From: DASPKS01 sp035628035 | Lineage (GTDB): Bacteria; Bacteroidota; Rhodothermia; Rhodothermales; Rubricoccaceae | DNA: 20,113 nt | Assembly (NCBI GenBank): GCA_035628035.1 | Contig: DASPKS010000091.1 | Coordinates: 1 to 20,113 of the forward strand | Direction of reading: 5' to 3' | In this document: positions 14,584 through 20,113 of the stretch, piece after piece | Position numbering within the stretch: the first letter of the stretch is position 1 | Layout of the letters: each line of letters begins with the position of its first letter | The notes under the pieces: generated by a model | Database searches by the model: none | Told to the model about the DNA's origin: nothing | What the model saw: the letters and a program-made list of their open reading frames with translations, nothing else | Made by a program: the position numbers and the translations under genes

Positions 14584-14909
14584 TCGCCGACCAGCCTGAG
14601 GCCTACGATGCCGAGCACGATGAGGGTGACGCAGAACAGGCGCCCCGCCGAGCGCGGCTCGCCGAGCACGAACAGCCCCACGAGTACGGCGCCGACCGCC
14701 CCGACGCCTGCCCACACGGCGTAGGCCGTCCCGACGGGGATCGCGCGCACCGCCACCGAGAGCCCGTAGACGCTCACGGCCATCGCGGCGAGCACGCCCA
14801 CGCTCGGCCAGAGCCGCGTGAACCCGTCGGTGTACTTGAGCCCCACGGCCCAGACCGTCTCGAACAGCCCGGAGGCCAGCAGGATCACCCAGGCCGTCGC
14901 GGGCTTCAC
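14580..14909 (-). CDS. sugE: small multidrug resistance family exporter, SugE/Gdx (guanidinium) type
   Basis: The 109-residue protein has four transmembrane helices and the essential Glu17 in the first one (LFETVWAVGLKYTDGF). The W-A-V-G-L-K-Y sequence and VGTAYAVWAGVGAVGAVLVG strongly resemble E. coli SugE. That subgroup is now known to export guanidinium by proton antiport (Gdx), distinct from the EmrE-type drug exporters. SMR proteins work as dual-topology dimers in the inner membrane. The start is GTG 14909-14907 with one of the few clear Shine-Dalgarno sequences in the window. I saw no guanidine riboswitch upstream; instead a palindromic repeat element ends 20 bp before the start codon. 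Confidence 0.93.
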   Translation of the reverse strand: MKPATAWVILLASGLFETVWAVGLKYTDGFTRLWPSVGVLAAMAVSVYGLSVAVRAIPVGTAYAVWAGVGAVGAVLVGLFVLGEPRSAGRLFCVTLIVLGIVGLRLVGE

Positions 14910-14914
14910 GGCGC

Positions 14915-14921
14915 CCTCCTT
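14915..14921 (-). promoter_or_regulatory. ribosome binding site of the SMR gene
   Basis: AAGGAGG on the minus strand lies 5 bases before the GTG at 14909. It decides the GTG start, and stands out because most genes here lack such a site. Confidence 0.7.
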
Positions 14922-14929
14922 TCTACGAC

Positions 14930-15059
14930 GTCATCCTGAAAAGCGAAGCGAGGAAGGATCTGCAACCGGAACAGGAAAACGCTCCGACAACGGATTCCCA
15001 CCGCCGAGCCAGATCCTTCGACTCCGGCTCGCTCCGCTCGCCTCCGCTCAGGATGACAC
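14930..15059. repeat. palindromic intergenic repeat element (REP/MITE-like)
   Basis: The left arm (14930-14962) reads GTCATCCTGA...GCGAAGCGAGGAAGGATCTG. The reverse complement of the right arm (15010-15059) has the same order: GTCATCCTGA...GGAGCGAGCC...CGAAGGATCTG. About 47 bp lie between them. The core 'GTCATCCTGAGCGAAGCGAAGGATCT' is, to my recollection, a dispersed intergenic repeat seen in several bacterial phyla. The element fills the gap between the pyrC stop and the SMR ribosome site, so its RNA hairpin may act as a terminator or attenuator there. It carries no gene. Confidence 0.75.
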
Positions 15060-15075
15060 ATTGAGAGGAAGGGCT

Positions 15076-16365
15076 TCACAGCGCGGCCTCGACGAACTGC
15101 CCCTTGTTGTAGATGGCCCACGCCCGGCCGACCATCGGCGCGCCGACGAACGGGGTGTTCTTCGACTTCGAGCGGATGTGCGCTTCCTCGAAGGTCCACT
15201 CCGTCTCGGCGTCGAAGATGGTCAGGCAGGCCTCGGCCCCCTCGTCGAGCGTGGGCATGGGCAGGCGGAGGATCTCGCGCGGCGCGACGGTGAGCTTGTA
15301 GACGGCCTCGGCAACGGTGAGCACGCCCGGCCCGATCAGCTCCCGGCCGACGAGCCCCCAGCACGTTTCCATCCCGAGGATGCCGAAGGGCGCGGCGGCG
15401 AACTCGACCTCCTTCTCGAACACCGCGTGCGGCGCGTGGTCGGTGGCGATCGCGTCGATGGTGCCGTCGCGCAGCCCCTCCTTGATGGCCTCCACGTCGG
15501 CGGCCGTGCGGAGGGGCGGGTGCATCTTCGCGTGGGTGTCGTACCCCGAGCGCTCCACCTCCTCGTCAGTGAGGGCGAAGTGGTGCGGCGCGGCTTCGGC
15601 CGTGATCCGGACGCCCGCCGCCTTCGCGCGCCGGACGAGCTCGACCGCCCCGGCCGTCGAGATGTGGCAGACGTGGACGTGGCCCCCGGTGAAGTCGGCC
15701 AGCAGGACGTCGCGCGCGATCATCACCTCCTCGGCGAGGGCGGGGATGCCGGGGAGCCCGAGCCGCGCGGCGACCTCGCCCTCGTGCATGTGCCCGTGCG
15801 GGTTGAGGTCGCGGTCCTCCTCATGCGCGAGGATCGGCTTGTCGAGCGTGCGGACGTACTCCAGCGCGCGCCGCATGAGGCCGGCGTGCTGGACCGGCGC
15901 CCCATCGTCGGAGAAGGCGACGGCGCCGCCGGCGGCCATGTCGCCCAGCTCGGCCATCTCCTTCCCCTCGCGCCCCTTCGAGACGGCGCCGATGGGGTAG
16001 ACGTCCACCGGCAGCCCCTCGGCGCGCTTTTTTATGAACTCGACGACGTCGCGCGTGGCGATGGGCGGGTCGGTGTTGGGCATGCACGCGACGGCCGTGA
16101 AGCCGCCGAAGGCCGCCGCCCGCGCGCCCGTCTCGATGGTCTCCTTGTGCTCCTGCCCCGGCTCGCGGAGGTGGACATGCATGTCCATCCAGCCCGGCGA
16201 GATCAGCTTGCCCGCCGCGTCGTAGGTGCGCACGCCCTCCCCGGCCTGCAGCCCTTCGCCCACGCGGGCCACGCGTCCATCGCGGACGAGGAGGTCGGCG
16301 CGGCGCCGTTCGCCCGTACGGGGGTCGAGGAGCACGCCGCCAGCGAGGAGGAGGTCGGGGGCCAT
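15076..16365 (-). CDS. pyrC: dihydroorotase
   Basis: Dihydroorotase cyclises N-carbamoyl-aspartate to dihydroorotate in pyrimidine synthesis. The 429-residue product is the long, PyrC class I type of the amidohydrolase superfamily. Zinc-site residues are visible in order: DMHVHLREPG (61-70; H63, H65), FSDDG (151-155; D153), ILAHEED (H181), HVCHISTA (H234) and IATDHAPH (D309). The D153 position, present here, marks an active rather than a pseudo-dihydroorotase, so a catalytic role is expected. The C-terminal GRAWAIYNKGQFVE is typical of the family in Bacteroidota-like groups. The ATG at 16365 is the natural start. It appears to be monocistronic, bounded downstream by the palindromic repeat. 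Confidence 0.95.
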   Translation of the reverse strand: MAPDLLLAGGVLLDPRTGERRRADLLVRDGRVARVGEGLQAGEGVRTYDAAGKLISPGWMDMHVHLREPGQEHKETIETGARAAAFGGFTAVACMPNTDPPIATRDVVEFIKKRAEGLPVDVYPIGAVSKGREGKEMAELGDMAAGGAVAFSDDGAPVQHAGLMRRALEYVRTLDKPILAHEEDRDLNPHGHMHEGEVAARLGLPGIPALAEEVMIARDVLLADFTGGHVHVCHISTAGAVELVRRAKAAGVRITAEAAPHHFALTDEEVERSGYDTHAKMHPPLRTAADVEAIKEGLRDGTIDAIATDHAPHAVFEKEVEFAAAPFGILGMETCWGLVGRELIGPGVLTVAEAVYKLTVAPREILRLPMPTLDEGAEACLTIFDAETEWTFEEAHIRSKSKNTPFVGAPMVGRAWAIYNKGQFVEAAL

Positions 16366-16451
16366 CAGGCGGGGGAAAGGAGGCGGCGGAAGTTACCGCC
16401 AGCTTCGCGCATGCCCTCCCCCACTCGCCCCCCGGGCAGCGCACTGGCGCC

Positions 16452-16991
16452 TCAAGGGCTGAGGCCGAACGCCTGCCGCGTCAGGTCCAGCGCGACGAAG
16501 CAGCACGCGGTCCAGAGCAGCGCGGCGACGAGGTGGACACGCCGGAATCGCTGCAACTCCTCCATGGTCCCGTGGGGCGATTCGGTATCGTCCGCGCGGT
16601 CCTGGCCTTCCTCCATCGGGTGCGGGGACCCGCGGCGGAACGGCGGCAGCCGCCGGGCGCCCACCCTGGCCAGACGACGGTGTGCCCATGCCTTCGCCGT
16701 CAGCGCGAGCGTGAGCATCACGAGGGCGACGAGCATCTGCCACATCGAGGACTCCTTCACGCCGAACGGCGGTTGGAAGAGGAGCGCCACCGCTGCGGCG
16801 AGGGCGAGGAGCGACGGCACGCCGTACGCCGCCAGCGCGCGGTTGATGATCACCCGATGCGCCCGCGCGAACCGCTCTTCCTCGACGCGGCTGAGGAGCG
16901 GGTACGCCACGGCCTGCACCACCCACGCCGCGCCCGTGCAGTAGAGCGTCAGCACGACGGTGAGCGAGAGCCAGAGGAAGCCGATCTCCAT
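16452..16991 (-). CDS. four-helix membrane protein, function unknown
   Basis: The 179-residue product has four predicted transmembrane helices: residues ~3-30 (LWLSLTVVLTLYCTGAAWVV), ~54-73 (AAYGVPSLLALAAAVALLF), ~83-100 (MWQMLVALVMLTLALTAKAW) and ~150-168 (RVHLVAALLWTACCFVALDL). A charged loop (RRLPPFRRGSPHPMEEGQDRA) connects the third and fourth. The second half of the first helix and the following WVVQAVAYPLLSRV suggest a conserved unknown-function membrane family, but I cannot name it. It lies 81 bp downstream of the peptidase gene on the same strand and upstream of pyrC, with an 86-bp gap. The ATG at 16991 fits the first helix. Confidence 0.7.
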   Translation of the reverse strand: MEIGFLWLSLTVVLTLYCTGAAWVVQAVAYPLLSRVEEERFARAHRVIINRALAAYGVPSLLALAAAVALLFQPPFGVKESSMWQMLVALVMLTLALTAKAWAHRRLARVGARRLPPFRRGSPHPMEEGQDRADDTESPHGTMEELQRFRRVHLVAALLWTACCFVALDLTRQAFGLSP

Positions 16992-17018
16992 GGGAGCGTG
17001 CGGTAACGGACGAAGGGC

Positions 17019-17035
17019 GGAAGGGCGGGCCTTCC
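17019..17035 (-). terminator. weak stem-loop after the S9 peptidase gene
   Basis: GGAAGG-CCCGC-CCTTCC on the minus strand forms a 6-bp stem in the gap between the peptidase and the membrane-protein gene. There is no T run, so it may be only a GC-rich inverted repeat. Confidence 0.2.
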
Positions 17036-17072
17036 CGCGCCGTCCGCCCCTCCCGCTGTACGCTTGGCCCCT

Positions 17073-19469
17073 TTACCGGCTCCCGACCTCGTCCTCCGCC
17101 AGCGCCATGGTCTCGCCCACGAGGTGCTCGCGGAAGAAGTTCGTGAGCATGGTGTAGAGGTGAAGCCGGGTGCGGCCGCCGTAGATGCCGTGGTTCCGGC
17201 CGGGATAGAGCATCATCTCGAACTGCTTCCCGGCGGCCTGGAGCGCGTCGGCCATCACGATGGTGTTCTGGACGTGGACGTTGTCGTCGGCGTCGCCGTG
17301 CACCATGAGGAGGCGCTGGTCGTCGCGGAGGTTGGCGGCGTAGGTGACGGGCGAGCCCTGGTCGTACCCCTCGGGGTTGTGCTGGGGCGTCGAGAGGTAC
17401 CGCTCGGTGTAGATGGTGTCGTAGAACCGCCAGTTCGAGACGGGCGCGACGGCCGCGCCCACCTTGAACGTCTCCGGCCCGTCGCCGTACATCATCGCGA
17501 GGAGCGTGAGGTAGCCGCCGTAGCTCCACCCCCAGATCCCCATCCGCTCCTCGTCTACGTAGGGGAGCGCGCCGAGGTGCTGCGCCGCGGCGATCTGGTC
17601 CTCGGCTTCGATGGGCCCGAGCCGCCGCTGCGTGATCGTCTTGAACGCCTTCCCGCGCCCGCCCGTGCCGCGGTTGTCCACGCCCACCACGAGGATGTCG
17701 TATTCCTCGACGAGCATGTGGTGCCAGAGCCGCTCGGTCCCGCCCCAGCGGTTGACGACCTCCTGGCTACCCGGGCCGCCGTAGGTGTGGATGAGGAGCG
17801 GGTACGCGCGGCTCGGGTCGAAGTCGCTCGGCTTGATGATGTAGGCGTGGAGCGGGGTCCCGTCGGCGGCCGGGACCTCCATGAACTCCGGCGCGGGGAG
17901 GCCGAGCGCCTCGACCTTCGCGCGGAGCGCCGCGTTGTCCTCCAGCACCGTCACGGGCGTACCGTCCGAGCGGAGGAGCTGCGTGACCGACGGCGTCGTC
18001 TGCGTGGAGTACGTGTCGAGCACGTACCGGAAGTCGCTCGACAGCTCGACGCCGTGCCAGCCGGCCTCCCGGGTGATCCGCTGCGGCTCCGACATCCGGC
18101 GGCGCGCGCGCGTGCCGGGGAGCCCGATCCGGTAGAGGTGCCGCTCGCGGGGGTCGTCCTTCGTCGCGGTGAAGTACACCAGCCCGTTCCGCTCGTCGAC
18201 GCCGTGAAAGTCGGTCACGTCCCACGCACCCTGGGTGACCTGACCGACGAGGGTGCCGTCGTTCTCGTACAGGTAGAGGTGGGAGTACCCGTCGCGGTCG
18301 GAGCGGAGGATGAAGTGCTCGCCGTCGCGGAGGAAGGTGACTGTCCCCATGGCCACGTCGGAGAAGCCGGTCTCGACCTCGAGGTAGGAGTCGTTCTCCT
18401 CGTGGAGGATGGTGCGGACCTCCATCGTGCGTGGATCGCCGTAGAGGAGGTCCATCTTGTTCTGGTCGCGGTTGAGGCGGATCATCCACACGTAGCGGCG
18501 GCCGTCTACCTCGGGGGTCCACCCCATCCCGGCGATGTACTCGGTCTCCTCGCCGCCCTCTAGCCACGTGTCGGTGTCGAAGAACCGCATCTGGCCGCTC
18601 TCCACGTCGATGACGCCGATGCGGATCTCGGAGTTGGCCTCGCCCGCCTTCGGGTAGCGGAACCGTTGGTACTCGGGGTAGAGCGTGCGGAGGTTGGTGA
18701 CCTGGAAGTCGCGCGTGTTCGTCTCGTCGAGTTGGAAGAAGGCGATCTGCTCGCCATCGGGGCTCCAGCGGAACCCGTCGCGGAGGCCGAACTCCTCCTC
18801 GTAGACCCAGTCGAACGTCCCGTTGATGACGCCGCCCTCCGAGCCGGTGTTGGTCAGGCGCGTCTCGCGGCCCGTGGCGAGGTCGACCACGTAGAGGTCG
18901 CGGTTGCGCACGAAGGCGACGCGCTCGGCGGCGGGGTCGAACTTCGCAAACATCTGGAAGCCCGCCTCGCGGCCGGCGATGGGCGTCACGCGGCCGGTCT
19001 CGCGGTCGTAAACGTAGTAGTACCCCTTCGTGTTGAGCCGCCACACCTGCTCGGAGTCGGTATACAAAAGCACCTTGCTCCCGTCGGCGGAGTAGGCGTA
19101 GTCCTCGATCTCGAGCATGGCGCCGCCAGAGGCGTCATCCGTGTCGCTGGCATCGTCACCCGCATCGTCCGAGGTGCCGACCTCCTCGACCACGTCCGGC
19201 TTCGTGAGGCGCGCGCCCTCGATGAGCGTCCGCCGCGCATCGGTCTCCAGGTTCATCTCGACGAGGCTCGTCGCGCCGGTCTCTGGGTCGGCCTCGACGT
19301 AGAGGAGGACGGGCCCTTCTTCGGCCCACCGCCCGCCCTGGAACGAACGCGGGAAGAACTCCGGCGAGGCGAAGAGCTTCTCAAGCGTGAGCAGGGAGCG
19401 GTCCTGCGCGGCGGCCGGCAGCGCGAGGAAGCCAAGGAGGAAGAGGAGGAGAACGGGAGCGCGGCGCAT
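17073..19469 (-). CDS. S9 family dipeptidyl peptidase IV-like serine protease
   Basis: The 798-residue protein is a secreted or periplasmic prolyl-type peptidase that removes N-terminal dipeptides. A signal peptide (MRRAPVLLLFLLGFLALPAAA) precedes the DPP-IV N-terminal beta-propeller. That propeller contains WVYEEEFG (221-228), whose double Glu anchors the substrate N-terminus in DPP IV. The alpha/beta-hydrolase domain at the C-terminus has the nucleophile motif GWSYGGY (Ser649), Asp728 in HGDADDNVH and His760 in NHGIYGG, so the triad is complete. An acidic low-complexity insert (about 97-116) interrupts the propeller start. The length fits bacterial DPP IV. The ATG at 19469 matches the signal peptide, and a candidate promoter lies at 19514-19525. 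Confidence 0.95.
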   Translation of the reverse strand: MRRAPVLLLFLLGFLALPAAAQDRSLLTLEKLFASPEFFPRSFQGGRWAEEGPVLLYVEADPETGATSLVEMNLETDARRTLIEGARLTKPDVVEEVGTSDDAGDDASDTDDASGGAMLEIEDYAYSADGSKVLLYTDSEQVWRLNTKGYYYVYDRETGRVTPIAGREAGFQMFAKFDPAAERVAFVRNRDLYVVDLATGRETRLTNTGSEGGVINGTFDWVYEEEFGLRDGFRWSPDGEQIAFFQLDETNTRDFQVTNLRTLYPEYQRFRYPKAGEANSEIRIGVIDVESGQMRFFDTDTWLEGGEETEYIAGMGWTPEVDGRRYVWMIRLNRDQNKMDLLYGDPRTMEVRTILHEENDSYLEVETGFSDVAMGTVTFLRDGEHFILRSDRDGYSHLYLYENDGTLVGQVTQGAWDVTDFHGVDERNGLVYFTATKDDPRERHLYRIGLPGTRARRRMSEPQRITREAGWHGVELSSDFRYVLDTYSTQTTPSVTQLLRSDGTPVTVLEDNAALRAKVEALGLPAPEFMEVPAADGTPLHAYIIKPSDFDPSRAYPLLIHTYGGPGSQEVVNRWGGTERLWHHMLVEEYDILVVGVDNRGTGGRGKAFKTITQRRLGPIEAEDQIAAAQHLGALPYVDEERMGIWGWSYGGYLTLLAMMYGDGPETFKVGAAVAPVSNWRFYDTIYTERYLSTPQHNPEGYDQGSPVTYAANLRDDQRLLMVHGDADDNVHVQNTIVMADALQAAGKQFEMMLYPGRNHGIYGGRTRLHLYTMLTNFFREHLVGETMALAEDEVGSR

Positions 19470-19513
19470 GAGGACGGGGCCGGGTGGGGTTTGCTAACGA
19501 AGGAAAGCCGCGT

Positions 19514-19525
19514 AAAGTACGGTGC
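19514..19525 (-). promoter_or_regulatory. candidate promoter core of the S9 peptidase gene
   Basis: The minus strand reads GCACCGTACTTT, identical to the site at 14004-13993. The -10 TACTTT is 44 bp before the ATG at 19469, and a weak CAGACA lies 17 bp upstream as a possible -35. The divergent acetyltransferase gene may use TAATTT at 19554-19559 on the plus strand, which I rate as speculative. Confidence 0.4.
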
Positions 19526-19572
19526 CGGTCTCAGCGTGTCTGGGCCTTCCTGCTAATTTCTCCGCACCGCCA

Positions 19573-20040
19573 ATGCCCCTCACCATCCGTCCCCTTCGCC
19601 CCGATGAGCACGGCGCCTGGCTGGTGTTTCGCCGGGCGCTCTGGCCCGACGTGGACGAGGCCACGCACGCCTTCGAGATCGCGGAGCACTCCACCCGGGG
19701 CGATGCGAACGCCGCCGTGCTCGTGGCCGAGGCCGACGGCGGCGCGCTCGCGGGGTTCGTCGAGCTGAGCGTGCGCGAGCGCGTGGACGGCTCGATGGAG
19801 GAGCGCGTCGGCTACCTCGAAGGGTGGTACGTGGCGCCGGAGTGGCGAGGGCACGGGGTCGGGCGCGCGCTCGTCGAGGCGGGTGAGGCGTGGACGCGCG
19901 CACGTGGCCTCCGCGAGCTGGCCAGCGACGCCGAGATCGAGAACGAGGGGAGCATCGCGGCGCACCGGGCGCTCGGCTTCCGCGAGACGTTTCGCGTCGT
20001 GCAGTTCCTCAAGCGACTGGAGGAGTGGGGAGGGGGATAG
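19573..20040 (+). CDS. GNAT acetyltransferase, aminoglycoside 6'-N-acetyltransferase-like
   Basis: The 155-residue product from ATG 19573 is a GNAT fold enzyme using acetyl-CoA. The N-terminal LTIRPLRPDEHGAWLVFRRALWPD, then YLEGWYVAPEWRGHGVGRAL (81-100) with the acetyl-CoA loop R92-G-H-G-V-G-R98, and the ending ELASDAEIENEGSIAAHRAL / GFRETFRVVQFLK resemble chromosomal AAC(6') enzymes closely. The ASD...N..S..AH..LGF..T.RVV.F pattern is characteristic of that group. Whether it acts on aminoglycosides in this organism is unproven; chromosomal relatives can be silent or have other substrates. An upstream in-frame start at 19522 exists, but its extra residues do not fit the family. Confidence 0.85.
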   Translation: MPLTIRPLRPDEHGAWLVFRRALWPDVDEATHAFEIAEHSTRGDANAAVLVAEADGGALAGFVELSVRERVDGSMEERVGYLEGWYVAPEWRGHGVGRALVEAGEAWTRARGLRELASDAEIENEGSIAAHRALGFRETFRVVQFLKRLEEWGGG

Positions 20041-20085
20041 CGCGACCTCCCCCGGCGCGCGCTGGCTACTCCGCATGGAAGCGGC

Positions 20086-20113
20086 CCGCTCCGTCCCCGC
20101 GGGGACGGAGCGG
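20086..20113. terminator. perfect 28-bp palindrome, probable terminator stem
   Basis: The sequence from 20086 to the window end is a perfect self-complementary 28-mer with half-site CCGCTCCGTCCCCG. It lies 45 bp after the acetyltransferase stop. It would fold to a ~12-bp GC stem in RNA. Whether T residues follow cannot be seen because the window ends. Confidence 0.5.

Noticed and set aside
14910..15075. Guanidine riboswitch ahead of the SugE/Gdx-type gene
   Set aside because: No ykkC or mini-ykkC conserved elements were seen; the interval is taken up by the palindromic repeat element.
17064..18563. 499-codon open frame antisense to the S9 peptidase gene
   Set aside because: It is another GC3 shadow; the minus strand carries a complete catalytic triad and signal peptide.

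Overview
The window is about 20 kb of very GC-rich bacterial chromosome. The gene set is housekeeping: enolase, phospholipid synthesis, D-Ala-D-Ala ligase with MurF, dihydroorotase, PurS and ClpS. Mixed in are protein types common in Bacteroidota and relatives, namely a CBM9/DUF5916 outer-membrane protein, several lipoproteins and a DPP-IV-like S9 peptidase. Few genes have a clear Shine-Dalgarno sequence. Together with the high GC this points to a Rhodothermota/Rhodothermales-like organism. That placement is inference from protein resemblance; no marker gene here proves it.

Layout. Positions 1-521 hold the 3' end of eno (+). Next is a 21-bp-period array of near-palindromes (about 519-726) lying between the convergent ends of eno and a conserved lipoprotein gene (737-1669, -). 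A small membrane protein (1724-2257, -) diverges from a DUF5916 protein (2540-5125, +). A tight minus-strand operon follows, in transcription order psd, pssA, purS, clpS (7244 down to 5138), with a stop/start overlap at psd-pssA (TAATG) and purS-clpS (ATGA). Upstream of psd is a gene-free kilobase (7245-8245), most of which looks like one long structured RNA transcribed on the minus strand. It has its own -35/-10 promoter, a long-range closing helix, six back-to-back UNCG-tetraloop hairpins and a strong intrinsic terminator. Divergent from it are a lipoprotein (8246-9109, +), ddl (9232-10314) and murF (10315-11616), the last two separated only by a single in-frame TAG.

The right half is mostly minus strand: a small lower-GC lipoprotein (11738-12163), a class V aminotransferase/cysteine desulfurase-like enzyme (12246-13970), a macro-domain protein coupled to a SugE/Gdx-type SMR exporter (14017-14909), a palindromic intergenic repeat element (14930-15059), pyrC (15076-16365), a four-helix membrane protein (16452-16991) and a DPP-IV-like peptidase (17073-19469). 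An AAC(6')-like acetyltransferase (19573-20040, +) closes the window, followed by a perfect 28-bp palindrome.

The most notable signals are the candidate large noncoding RNA at about 7313-8020, which I cannot match to any RNA family I know, and the phased palindrome array downstream of eno. Both are read directly from sequence. Their functions are unknown, and homology or covariance searches that I could not run are needed to establish novelty.
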